Assembly: GCF_021559775.1 (NCBI RefSeq)
Contig: NZ_CP056049.1
Location: forward strand, 1 to 64,000
DNA length: 64,000 bases
DNA from: Gillisella vitis
GTDB lineage: Bacteria; Pseudomonadota; Alphaproteobacteria; Rhizobiales; Rhizobiaceae
Direction: 5' to 3'
In this document: piece after piece, positions 18,926-27,766 of the stretch
Layout: the number at the start of each line of letters is the position of its first letter
Position numbering within the stretch: position 1 is the first letter of the stretch
The notes under the pieces: model-generated
Database searches by the model: none
What the model was told of the DNA's origin: nothing
What the model saw: only the letters and a program-made list of their open reading frames with translations
Program-made: the position numbers and the translations under genes

Positions 18926-20104
18926 ATGGTTTCCGCTCCTTTTGCTTCGGCGGGGCATCGCTTGCGCGATGTCCTGTCTCTTGATGATTTTGAGGTTCTG
19001 GCGAAACGTCATTTGCCGGGGCCGCTCTTTGGATACATTGCCGAGGCAAGCGAGACCAATGCCTCGTTGCGCATGAATACCGAGGCGTTCAGGGACATAA
19101 GCCTCACGCCACGGGTTCTCAGAAACGTTTCGACCAGAACCACAAAGACAATCTTGTTCGGCGAGGAATGGAGCGCACCGTTTGGGATCGCGCCGATGGG
19201 TATAAGCGCCCTGATGGCCTATCGCGGCGATCTCGTTCTTGCCAAGGCTGCGCAGGATGCCGGGATTGCCATGATCATGAGCGGCTCATCCCTGATACGG
19301 TTGGAGGAGATCATCGAAGCTGCACCTCGATCATGGTTTCAAGCCTATCTACCGGGCGAGCCGGACCGGATCGATGGATTGATAGATCGCGTGGCTTCGG
19401 CAGGCTACAAAACTCTTGTTCTGACGGTGGATACCGCCGTACTGGCCAATCGCGAAAACAATATCCGCGCTGGCTTCTCGACACCTCTTCGGCCAAGCCT
19501 TCGTCTTGCCTGGCAGGGAATGACCCATCCGGCATGGACGATTGGGACTTTCGCACGAACGATACTCACTCACGGCATCCCCCATTTCGAGAATTCGTAT
19601 GCGACACGCGGCGCGCCGATCATTGCGTCGAACGTCATGCGAGACTTCGGCAAGAAGGATCATCTGAGCTGGGACCATTTCAGCCGTATCAGGCAAAGAT
19701 GGACGGGGAACCTGGTCGTGAAGGGGATACTTCATCCCGAAGATGCAGCCATGGCCGCAGAGCGAGGGGCAGATGGTATCATCGTGTCCAACCATGGCGG
19801 CAGACAACTTGATGGCGCTATAGCCCCGATGAAAGCTCTGCCTGCGATAGTGGATAGAGTAGGATCAGACACGGTCGTCATGATCGATGGTGGTATTCGT
19901 CGGGGGACAGATATGGTAAAAGCCCTCGCGATTGGTGCAAAATTTGTGTTCGTAGGCAGGCCGTTCCTCTACGCCGCGGCGGTAGGTTCAAAAGCGGGTG
20001 TCGCGAAAGCCGCCAGCATTCTTTCAGATGAATTGCATAGGGATATGGGGCTGTTGGGTGTGACAGAAATTATTGAGCTTCCATCAATTCTTACTCGCAT
20101 CTGA
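18926..20104 (+). CDS. FMN-dependent alpha-hydroxyacid oxidase/dehydrogenase (LldD family)
   Basis: A 392-residue member of the lactate/glycolate/mandelate oxidising family. Near the C-terminus VSNHGGRQLDGA carries the catalytic His and Arg, and VVMIDGGIRRGTDMVKALAIG forms the FMN phosphate site. It oxidises an L-2-hydroxy acid to the 2-oxo acid. It completes the module that starts with the D-2-hydroxyacid dehydrogenase, so both stereoisomers of one acid may be handled. No membrane-binding loop is obvious. Confidence 0.9.
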   Translation: MVSAPFASAGHRLRDVLSLDDFEVLAKRHLPGPLFGYIAEASETNASLRMNTEAFRDISLTPRVLRNVSTRTTKTILFGEEWSAPFGIAPMGISALMAYRGDLVLAKAAQDAGIAMIMSGSSLIRLEEIIEAAPRSWFQAYLPGEPDRIDGLIDRVASAGYKTLVLTVDTAVLANRENNIRAGFSTPLRPSLRLAWQGMTHPAWTIGTFARTILTHGIPHFENSYATRGAPIIASNVMRDFGKKDHLSWDHFSRIRQRWTGNLVVKGILHPEDAAMAAERGADGIIVSNHGGRQLDGAIAPMKALPAIVDRVGSDTVVMIDGGIRRGTDMVKALAIGAKFVFVGRPFLYAAAVGSKAGVAKAASILSDELHRDMGLLGVTEIIELPSILTRI

Positions 20105-20525
20105 AATTTCGTTCCGTCGCCAAAACTGGAAAATGCAACGTCATTGGCTGCAACGAACGAATGCATCAGCATGATGATTGCTCGAGCTTTCGTACCGTGC
20201 TTTTGAGAGCGGTGACCAGGCACTTGTCGTTCGTCAGTTTGCACATGGCGAATACAGCCGGAGCGAGTTTCAAGCCGAGCGTATATCGGCTCGCGTAGAT
20301 CTTGTCTCGCTCGTAATCATTCTGGGAAGCCTGCGCCCAAAAAGGCTTAAAAATAGACCCCTACGGCACACAAAAAAACTAAGCCTGTGACACGCAAAGA
20401 TAAAACCAACCCACATCGAAGGTTCGATTCCCATCAAGGTGAAGACGACTGTCAGGCAGTTGGCCCGAAGCTCTCCGCGGTTTACGCTCAATGACGGCTT
20501 CTTCATGCCAACAGAAGACATTGTC
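20105..20525. other. Intergenic region without a supported gene
   Basis: About 420 bases after the oxidase show only short, interrupted frames. One arm of a 22-base imperfect direct repeat (20421-20442) lies here. Much of it looks like decayed sequence at the edge of the scrap zone that follows. Confidence 0.5.
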
Positions 20526-21042
20526 TCAGCCGATGATCGTTTCCACAAAGTCGGCAAACGCCCGCGCCTTGGCGCTGGCCAGGCGTCCCGTCGGAAATAC
20601 GGCCCATAGATCGATGTCGGGAAGCTTCCAATCCTCCAAAACGCGTACCACTTCGCCATTCTGCAGTTCCGGCCAGAACATCCAGTCCGATGTTACAGCG
20701 AGTCCCATGTCGGCTTTTACAGCCGCGCGGATGCCCTCGGCGGCCGTGAAACGAACGCGTCCCGATACGGCGACCGAGGCTTCAGTTGCATGTTTGCGGA
20801 AAGTCCAGCTATTTCCGAGCTGGGTTTAGACCACGGCGTGATGCGCTGTGATACCCGCCGGCACCTGCGGGATGCCGTGCTGCTCGAGATAGGCGGGCTT
20901 CGCTACCACAGACCGGCGGCCGGTGGCGATCTTGCGTGCGATCGCGGCACTGTCGGCGAGTTCTCCCATGCGCAACGCGATGTCGATGATCGAGACGATG
21001 CACCGTGCCACTGCCGAGCTGATCACGGCGAGTTCATCTTTC
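20526..21042 (-). pseudogene. LysR-family regulator, 3' fragment with nonsense mutation
   Basis: The minus strand reads the effector-binding half of a LysR regulator: IIDIALRMGELADS, RRSVVAKPAYLEQHG, then after an in-frame TAA (in the codon following HHAVV) LGNSWTF, then DMGLAVTSDWMFWPEL and IDLWAVFPTGRLASAKARAF. The N-terminal DNA-binding part is missing; the fragment joins unrelated kinase sequence at about 21042. Not functional. Confidence 0.8.
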
Positions 21043-21380
21043 AGAAGGGCAACAACTGGCCAACGACCACTTGGACGTTGCCGCATCTCGCCTGGATCAA
21101 GCGTCACGACAACGACAGCTGGACGAAGATGCGCCACTTTCTGCTGTCGAAAGACCACATCGTCTATCGCTTGACCGGTCGTTTGACCTCAGACCCCGCA
21201 GCAGCAGTTTCCGCATTGCTTTATGACGTGCACGAGGAAAAATGGTCACCCGAAATCTGCTCACTGATCGGGCTGCCTTTGGAAGTCTTGCCTGAAGTGC
21301 TGCCGATCGGAGCGAAAATCGGTACGGTTGGTGCCGAGGGAGCCGAGATTCTCGGGCTCTCCCAAGACACCATTTGTTGA
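21043..21380 (+). pseudogene. FGGY carbohydrate kinase (xylulokinase-like), internal fragment
   Basis: The plus strand reads NNWPTTTWTLPHLAWIKRH, HFLLSKDHIVYRLTGRLTSD and LIGLPLEVLPEVLPIG, typical of the N-terminal half of xylulose kinases. Both the start and the C-terminal catalytic part are absent. The left junction is with an inverted LysR fragment, so this is debris from rearrangement. Confidence 0.72.
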
Positions 21381-21539
21381 GTTTCAGCAGGATTTAACCC
21401 GTTTTTCCATTTCGCGTTAGCCCACCAGATCCAGTTTAGTGAATTGTCCTACAACAATTTTATTCGGCGTGAGTGGATCACGGCGAAACGGAAAAATGGA
21501 TCAAACTCACACGAAAATTAACACACAGCAGGCCAGAAA

Positions 21540-21851
21540 GGTGATGCACCACAGGCCAACGCTCTGGTTGAAGAGCTTCCCGCCGAGGCCGTCATGGCGG
21601 ATACCGCCTACGACAGTGACCGACTGCGCAAAACTATCGCCGAGAAGGGAGCGAAAGCCGTCATTCCAAACACCCCCGCTCGCGCAAAGAAATATCCACT
21701 CGACAAGCAACTCTACGCGCAGCGCCATCTGGTCGAGTGTTGCTTTTCAAAGCTCAAACAATTTCGGCGTATTGCCACCAGATACGAGAAAACAGCCCGG
21801 AACTATCGAGCCATGGTCGCTCTCGCAGCGACAATATTGTGGCTTAAATAA
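21540..21851 (+). pseudogene. IS5-family (IS427-like) transposase, C-terminal remnant
   Basis: From 21540 the frame reads GDAPQANALVEELPAEAVM, then ADTAYDSDRLRKTIAEKGAK, LVECCFSKLKQFRRIATRYE and ALAATILWLK, the C-terminal part of IS5-group DDE transposases including the Glu-containing final block. The N-terminal half is missing. A remnant of an old insertion. Confidence 0.82.
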
Positions 21852-22068
21852 CTGTCCACAATTCCTAGGATTGCCGGTGCCATTCTATACCGTCGTTGCC
21901 CGACATCCTCTGACAAACTCCGGATTTCTTTGTTTTGTCGTGTTTCCGGGTTCAGGCGCGTTGCATGAACAATCCAAAGGGGAGAGTTATCTCGCCCAAA
22001 GCCTGTTTCCTGCAACGCTGCCCCTCTTTCGCATGCTCTCGTTGATATCCGCAGAGCCGTAGAAAATA

Positions 22069-23199
22069 TCAGGCCCCCGGCATGCGCAAAATTGCCTTCA
22101 GCGTCACACCGCTTTCGCTGTCTTTTACCGCCTGATTAATGTCGCCAAGAGGATAGAACTTGACCAATTTATCAAAGGGGAAGCGTCCCTGACGGTGAAG
22201 CTCTACCAGTTGCGGAATAAAGATTTTTGGCACACTGTCGCCTTCCACAATGCCGCGAATGCTGCGCCCGTTGAGCAGCAGGGTGTTGACATCAAACTCG
22301 GCCTTGGTGCCAAGCTTTGGCGCACCAACAACACCAATTATTCCCAACAGGCCAAGTGTTTCAATGCCTTGCGCCAGAACCTCAGGACGCCCTGTGGATT
22401 CGAGCGCAAAATTGACGCCCGTTCCGGTGATGTCTCTAATGGCCTCGACCATATCCTGTTCGCGGCTGTTGACCACATGGGTCGCGCCGAGTTCCAGGGC
22501 TAGCTGAAGGCGCGATGGCACCACATCAACGGCGATAATGGTGGTGGCACCCACAATCCGCGCGGCCATAATGGCGCTGAGGCCGACAGCTCCTGCACCA
22601 AAGCTGACAAAGCTTGATCCCGCTGTGACCTTCAGCGCGTTGATCACCGCACCGGCACCCGTCTGGATGCCGCAGCCAAGCGGGCCGAGAAGATCAAGTG
22701 GCGCGTCCTTCGACACTTTTACCGTATTGTTCTCTTCTGCGAGCGCATAGGTGGCGAAAGAAGACTGCGCGAAAAAGTGGTCGTGCAACGGTTTTCCGTA
22801 CGCATCGCGGATGGCCGTGTCGCCATTGGCATCGGTTCCACCAAAGTTGCGTCCATAGAAATGGGTGCAATAGGCCCCCTGGCCCTCGGTGCAACTGTTG
22901 CAATGGCCGCAGGCCCCATAGGTCAGCACCACATGGTCGCCCGGATGGATGGTTTTAACGTTTGGCCCGACCTTTTCGACAATGCCGGAGCCTTCATGGC
23001 CCAGCACCGCAGGCAGTGGCACGGGATAATATTGGTCACGCACAATGAGATCGGTGTGGCACAGGCCGGTGGCAACAACCCGCACCAGAACTTCGCTTCC
23101 CTTTGGGTCGCGAATATCACCCTTTTCAATGGTAAAGGCGGCCCCTTGGGCGCGGGTGACGGCGGCGGTGATTTCGGTGCATTGAAGTCTCAGGTTCAT
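22069..23199 (-). CDS. Zinc-dependent aryl-alcohol (benzyl alcohol) dehydrogenase
   Basis: A 376-residue class III-like MDR dehydrogenase starting at MNLRLQCTE (ATG 23199, preceded by GGGAGGAG). Catalytic zinc ligands appear in TGLCHTDLIV, LGHEGSG and LGCGIQTGAG. The structural zinc cysteines are in CGHCNSCTEGQGAYC, and the NAD motif is SFGAGAVGLSA. It resembles XylB/AreB enzymes that oxidise benzyl alcohol to benzaldehyde. It is the last gene of the aromatic cluster, directly after an aldehyde dehydrogenase that would take its product to benzoate. Confidence 0.87.
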   Translation of the reverse strand: MNLRLQCTEITAAVTRAQGAAFTIEKGDIRDPKGSEVLVRVVATGLCHTDLIVRDQYYPVPLPAVLGHEGSGIVEKVGPNVKTIHPGDHVVLTYGACGHCNSCTEGQGAYCTHFYGRNFGGTDANGDTAIRDAYGKPLHDHFFAQSSFATYALAEENNTVKVSKDAPLDLLGPLGCGIQTGAGAVINALKVTAGSSFVSFGAGAVGLSAIMAARIVGATTIIAVDVVPSRLQLALELGATHVVNSREQDMVEAIRDITGTGVNFALESTGRPEVLAQGIETLGLLGIIGVVGAPKLGTKAEFDVNTLLLNGRSIRGIVEGDSVPKIFIPQLVELHRQGRFPFDKLVKFYPLGDINQAVKDSESGVTLKAILRMPGA

Positions 23200-23231
23200 A
23201 ATAGTCTCCTCCCATAACAATAAACAACCTA

Positions 23232-24698
23232 TCAAAGTGGATAGGCAGGCGCATCAGCCTTGATGGTGACCCACTGCCATTGTGTGAACTCCTCCCAATT
23301 CGCAGGCCCGCCGATGCTGGTACCGTTACCCGATGCGCCAACGCCACCGAAGGGGTTGATCACTTCATCATTCACCGTTGCATCATTGATATGCAGCAGG
23401 CCAACATTGAGCCGCTCGCCAATGGCCAGTGCCCGACCAATGGAGCGTGACACGATGGCACCCGACAGGCCGTAATCGGTATCATTGGCAAGCGCTATGG
23501 CGTCTTCGTCCTTATCAAACACCGTCACCACGGAGACCGGGCCGAAGATTTCCTCATGGAAGGCCGGATTATCGCGGCTCACGCCTGCAAGAACTGTGGG
23601 TTGGAAATACAGCCCGTCATGGCCTCCGCCTGTGACCACTTCAGCACCACTGGCAACAGCGGCGTCAACGATCCGCGCCGCATGATCAAGCTGGGCTTGA
23701 TTGATCAAGGGTCCAAGCGCCACTTGGCCGCTGGCGGGATCGCCAAACGGCATGGATTTGGCATGATCCGCCAGCTTGCTGATAAATTCTTTTGCGATGC
23801 CGGACTGCACCAAAATACGACCTGCCGACATGCAGATCTGCCCTTGATGGAGATAGGTGCTCCACACCGCATTTTTAACGGCAAGATCCAGATCGGCGTC
23901 GTCCAAAACAATGAAGGAGTTTTTGCCGCCAAGCTCCAGCGATACTTTTTTGAGATTGCGGCCTGCGGCCTCACCAACTTTGCGGCCTGCCGCGGTTGAT
24001 CCGGTAAACTGGATCATGCCAATATCGGGCGCATCACACAGAGCGGCCCCGGCGGCGCCATCGCCGGGCAATACCGACAGAATCCCGGCTGGCAGGCCTG
24101 CTTCTTCAAACAGACGTGCTATCACATGGCCACCGCAAATCGCTGTGCGTGGATCGGGCTTTAAAACCACGCCATTGCCCACAGCGAGCGCAGGGGCAAC
24201 CGCGCGCATGGCCAAATAGAGTGGAAAATTAAACGGCGAAATCACCCCGATAACGCCAATTGCGCGACGGCGCGCAAGGTTGAGACGGCCCGGCTGGGTC
24301 GGCAAAACTTGTCCCGCTGCTTGCGATGGCATGGCAGACGCCTCATACAGAGCCTTGATCGTCAGGGCGACCTCAAAGCCCGCCTTGGCCGCGATTGAGC
24401 CGGATTCGCGCACGATCCAGTCAACAATCTCGTCGCGATTGTTGTCTGCAATGCGGGCGGCATTGCGCAATATTTCGGCGCGTTGTTCATAGGGTGTTGC
24501 AGCCCATGTTGGTTGGAGCTTGCGGGCCGTGGCCGCCGCCTCAATAATGTCTTGCGCGGTTGCCATGGCAACTTTGCCGAGTGTTTTGCCGGTTGCCGTC
24601 TCAACACTGTCTTGCGCCTTGCTCAAGCTTTTCCAGCTGCCGTCAAAGGCAACACCTTTCAGATGCTCAAGCGTGATGAAGGGCGTGGATGAGGTCAT
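23232..24698 (-). CDS. Benzaldehyde dehydrogenase-like NAD(P) aldehyde dehydrogenase
   Basis: A 488-residue aldehyde dehydrogenase with the catalytic Cys in HQGQICMSAGR and the general-base Glu in SLELGGKNSF. Sequence style (VIGVISPFNFPLYLAMRAVAP) fits the benzaldehyde/vanillin dehydrogenase branch (XylC-like). It would convert benzaldehyde to benzoate, feeding BenABC encoded upstream in the same direction. A GGGAG lies about nine bases before the ATG. Confidence 0.87.
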   Translation of the reverse strand: MTSSTPFITLEHLKGVAFDGSWKSLSKAQDSVETATGKTLGKVAMATAQDIIEAAATARKLQPTWAATPYEQRAEILRNAARIADNNRDEIVDWIVRESGSIAAKAGFEVALTIKALYEASAMPSQAAGQVLPTQPGRLNLARRRAIGVIGVISPFNFPLYLAMRAVAPALAVGNGVVLKPDPRTAICGGHVIARLFEEAGLPAGILSVLPGDGAAGAALCDAPDIGMIQFTGSTAAGRKVGEAAGRNLKKVSLELGGKNSFIVLDDADLDLAVKNAVWSTYLHQGQICMSAGRILVQSGIAKEFISKLADHAKSMPFGDPASGQVALGPLINQAQLDHAARIVDAAVASGAEVVTGGGHDGLYFQPTVLAGVSRDNPAFHEEIFGPVSVVTVFDKDEDAIALANDTDYGLSGAIVSRSIGRALAIGERLNVGLLHINDATVNDEVINPFGGVGASGNGTSIGGPANWEEFTQWQWVTIKADAPAYPL

Positions 24699-24769
24699 TG
24701 CGGTTTACTCCCTATGAATTTGCAGAATGATTTCGACGCACGAAAACGGAAATCATCACGGATTGTGGC

Positions 24770-25552
24770 TCAAGAGGACAGGAAGGCGATGATGGCTGCG
24801 TTGAATGCATCCGTCGCTTCGACATTGATAATATGCCGACCGGGCAGAGACACATGCTGTCCGTGCTGCACACCATCGGCGATGGCTTGGAGATCGGCGG
24901 GTGGGCAAACGGAATCATCATTGCCAGAAATTGCCAACAGCGGGTTGGTGATCTTGCCAAGCTGATCTGTGAGGTCGGCATCTGCAAGCGCTGCACAGCA
25001 GCCAATGTAGGCATCCGCGGAAACCGCAACCAAGCGGGTCAGAATGTCTTGCACAATCGCGGGCTTGGCTGTGGTGAAGGCCGGGCTAAACCAGCGCTCT
25101 GCGGTGCCAGCGGTGATATGGCCAAGGCCATTTTCCTGCACCAGTTTAATACGGGCGTTCCAGCCCTCAGCAGTGCCAATTTTGGCAGCGGTGGCACAAA
25201 CAATGATCTTGCCCAACCGTTCCCTTGCGTGAATGCCAAGCCATTGGCCGGTGAGCCCACCAATCGACAGGCCGCAAAAATCGGTGCGCTCAATAGCAAG
25301 TGCATCGAGCAAAGCAATCACGTCTCCACCAAGATCGCTTAGTGCATAAGGCGACGGTGGCGCGCTGGACAATCCATGTCCCCGGCGATCATAGCGCAAA
25401 ATGCAATACTGCTCCGATAGCGCTTTAACTTGCGCATCCCAAGCGTGAAGATCGGTTCCCAATGAGTTGCAAAAGGTGAGCCAGGGCTTATCCCCTGGCG
25501 CACCATCAATGCGGTAATGAAGGCGATATCCCGGTCGCTCAAGAAAGGTCAT
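24770..25552 (-). CDS. pcaD: 3-oxoadipate enol-lactonase
   Basis: A 260-residue alpha/beta hydrolase; the start at MTFLERPGYRLHY (ATG 25552, AAGGA upstream) gives the usual length. The nucleophile elbow GLSIGG, an oxyanion region near FCNSLGTDLHAWD and the catalytic His in PGRHIINVEAT are visible. It hydrolyses 3-oxoadipate enol-lactone, the product of CatC, to 3-oxoadipate. The presence of catC in the same cluster supports the assignment. Confidence 0.88.
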   Translation of the reverse strand: MTFLERPGYRLHYRIDGAPGDKPWLTFCNSLGTDLHAWDAQVKALSEQYCILRYDRRGHGLSSAPPSPYALSDLGGDVIALLDALAIERTDFCGLSIGGLTGQWLGIHARERLGKIIVCATAAKIGTAEGWNARIKLVQENGLGHITAGTAERWFSPAFTTAKPAIVQDILTRLVAVSADAYIGCCAALADADLTDQLGKITNPLLAISGNDDSVCPPADLQAIADGVQHGQHVSLPGRHIINVEATDAFNAAIIAFLSS

Positions 25553-25606
25553 GATCCGTATTCCTTTGGTTTTGAGGCATATTTGCACCGGGTATCGCGG
25601 TTGCGA

Positions 25607-26938
25607 TCATGCGGTTGCGAGCACCACGGCTTTGGTTTTTCGTGCATTGCTGATGGCAAACACCACCATTGCCAAAGCTGCGACCGCTGCGGGGATTGCG
25701 AAAATCAGGAAGTTTTGCTGCAAAGGTAGCTGCTGCGCCAAAAGGGCTCCGCCCAGCGTTGGTCCAACAATGGCACCAATTCGGCCAACCCCGGACGCCC
25801 ACCCCAGACCCGTGGAGCGAATGGAAAGATTGTAAAGCTGTGCGACGCTGGCATAGAGCAGGATCTGTGTGCCAATGGTTGCGGCTCCAGCCACAAAGAC
25901 CATGAGAAACAAGATTGTCGAGGGCGGATTATAGCCAATCAGCGCAATGGACACCGCTGCTGCGATGAAAAAGCCAACGACCACTTTGGGCAATCCGAAA
26001 CGGTCCCCCAGCCAGCCACCCACAATGGCACCTGCCATGCCACCAAAATTAAGCGAAAACAGACTGAGGAGGCTCGCTTTTTCTGCATAGCCGGCCTCCT
26101 GCAACACTTTCGGCAGCCACGAGGACAGCAGGTAAACCAGCAGCAAGCAGCAGAAAAACGCAACCCACAGCATCAGCGTGCTCAACGTGCGCTGATGGCG
26201 AAACAGCTCAGCCACCGAGGTTGAGGTACTCTTGGTTTCGCTGAAAACCAGCGTATCGCCGGATTCCAGCACAGTCTTGGGATAAAGCTTTGCGTAGATG
26301 CGCTTTGCTTTGTCCTGTTGGCCTTGGCGAAGAAGAAACCCAATAGATTCTGGCAGTTGCCATACAATCAGCGGCAGAAGCAACAAAGGTACTGCGGCCG
26401 CGAAGAACATCGGCTGCCATCCATACTGCGGGATTAGGCCAATGCCGAGACCAGCCGCGACCATGCCGCCAACCGAATAGCCAGAGAACATCAGCGCCAC
26501 CATGGTGCTGCGCAGACGCTTGGGCGCATATTCATTCATCAGCGCCACGGTGTTGGGCATAAGGCCACCACAGCCAAGGCCCGCAAGGAAACGGAAAATC
26601 TTGAATTGATCGGGTGAGGTCGAAAATCCCGTTAGAAGCGTGGAGACCGTGAACAGCAGGAAGCTGATCGCAATGCCCTTCTTCCGTCCAATGCGGTCGG
26701 CGAGCTGGCCGAAGATAAGAGCACCAAACATCATGCCAAACAGCGCCCACGCTTGCAGCGCACCGGCCTGTGGTTTCGTGAGGCCCCATTCTGCAATCAA
26801 TGTTGGCAGCACTGTTCCTGCTACAAACACGTCGTAACCATCAACAATCAGCAGCGTTGCGCATAGTGCAACAATAGCCCATTGAAATCCCCCGAATGGG
26901 CTGGTGTCGATCTTATCATTCACGTCAATTTTACGCAT
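25607..26938 (-). CDS. MFS aromatic acid:proton symporter (BenK/PcaK type)
   Basis: A 443-residue, twelve-helix MFS protein starting at MRKIDVNDKIDTS (ATG 26938, GGAGGAG upstream). The first helix holds DGYDVFVAGTVLPTL, matching the DGxD motif of aromatic acid:H+ symporters, and the loop GQLADRIGRKKG is the general MFS signature. Between benD and pcaD it most likely imports benzoate or a related aromatic acid. Confidence 0.9.
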   Translation of the reverse strand: MRKIDVNDKIDTSPFGGFQWAIVALCATLLIVDGYDVFVAGTVLPTLIAEWGLTKPQAGALQAWALFGMMFGALIFGQLADRIGRKKGIAISFLLFTVSTLLTGFSTSPDQFKIFRFLAGLGCGGLMPNTVALMNEYAPKRLRSTMVALMFSGYSVGGMVAAGLGIGLIPQYGWQPMFFAAAVPLLLLPLIVWQLPESIGFLLRQGQQDKAKRIYAKLYPKTVLESGDTLVFSETKSTSTSVAELFRHQRTLSTLMLWVAFFCCLLLVYLLSSWLPKVLQEAGYAEKASLLSLFSLNFGGMAGAIVGGWLGDRFGLPKVVVGFFIAAAVSIALIGYNPPSTILFLMVFVAGAATIGTQILLYASVAQLYNLSIRSTGLGWASGVGRIGAIVGPTLGGALLAQQLPLQQNFLIFAIPAAVAALAMVVFAISNARKTKAVVLATA

Positions 26939-26977
26939 ATTCACTCCTCCCAAAGTGTTTTGCAATAGGCCTCGGCT

Positions 26978-27766
26978 TCAGCCCAGATCGCCCCCGGCGA
27001 CGGGCAGCACGGTGCCTGTGATGTAACTTGCTTCGTCTGATGCCAAAAACAGAATGGGTGCGGCCTGTTCCTCAATTGTGCCGTAGCGCTTCATGAAGCT
27101 GGATTGTTTGACCTGCTCCACCACCTCCGTCATCCATGCCTTTTCGGCCTCCGTGTCACCGCTGCTATTGCGCGGAATGATGCGCGGCGGTGCTTGCGTG
27201 CCGCCGGGTGCTGTTGCGACAACCCGAATATTGTGCTCGGCCAGCTCCATAGCCAGGGATTGGGTGATGGCATTAACGCCGCCTTTGGCCGCCGAATAGG
27301 GCACGCGGTAAATGCCGCGCGTGGCGTTGGACGACACATTGACAATGGTGCCGCCGCCCCGTGCAATCAAATGCGGTATCACCGCATGGCAGCCGTAGAG
27401 CGTCGGCATCAGAGAGCGGCGGATCTCGGCGTCAATCTGCTCCGGCTCGAACTCCGCAAAGGGCCGCATGCGGATGGCACCGCCGACATTGTTGATCAGG
27501 ATGTCGATGCCGCCAAATGTGTCTGCGGCAAAGCGCATGGCCTTGGCCGCACCGTCATAACTTTCCAGATCAACCCTGATTGCCGCCGTTTGAGCGCCCT
27601 CAACCTCGGCGGCAACGTCAGCAATGAAATCGGCGCGATCAACAAACACAACGCGGCCACCTTCTTGCGCCGCACGAATGGCCACTGCGCGACCAATCCC
27701 TTGCGCCGCACCTGTGACAACCAGAACTTTGCCGCTGAAACGGCCAGCAACACCTGCCGTGCTCAT
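26978..27766 (-). CDS. benD: BenD, benzoate cis-diol (dihydroxycyclohexadiene carboxylate) dehydrogenase
   Basis: A 262-residue short-chain dehydrogenase with the cofactor motif TGAAQGIGRA and the catalytic YSAAKGG. It oxidises and decarboxylates the cis-diol made by BenABC to catechol. The ATG overlaps the benC stop by four bases. Length and context match BenD/XylL. Confidence 0.93.
   Translation of the reverse strand: MSTAGVAGRFSGKVLVVTGAAQGIGRAVAIRAAQEGGRVVFVDRADFIADVAAEVEGAQTAAIRVDLESYDGAAKAMRFAADTFGGIDILINNVGGAIRMRPFAEFEPEQIDAEIRRSLMPTLYGCHAVIPHLIARGGGTIVNVSSNATRGIYRVPYSAAKGGVNAITQSLAMELAEHNIRVVATAPGGTQAPPRIIPRNSSGDTEAEKAWMTEVVEQVKQSSFMKRYGTIEEQAAPILFLASDEASYITGTVLPVAGGDLG

Noticed and set aside
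20411..20442. Possible tRNA 3' end (GGTTCGATTCCC)
   Set aside because: The flanking bases do not pair to form a T-stem or acceptor stem, and no anticodon arm is found upstream.
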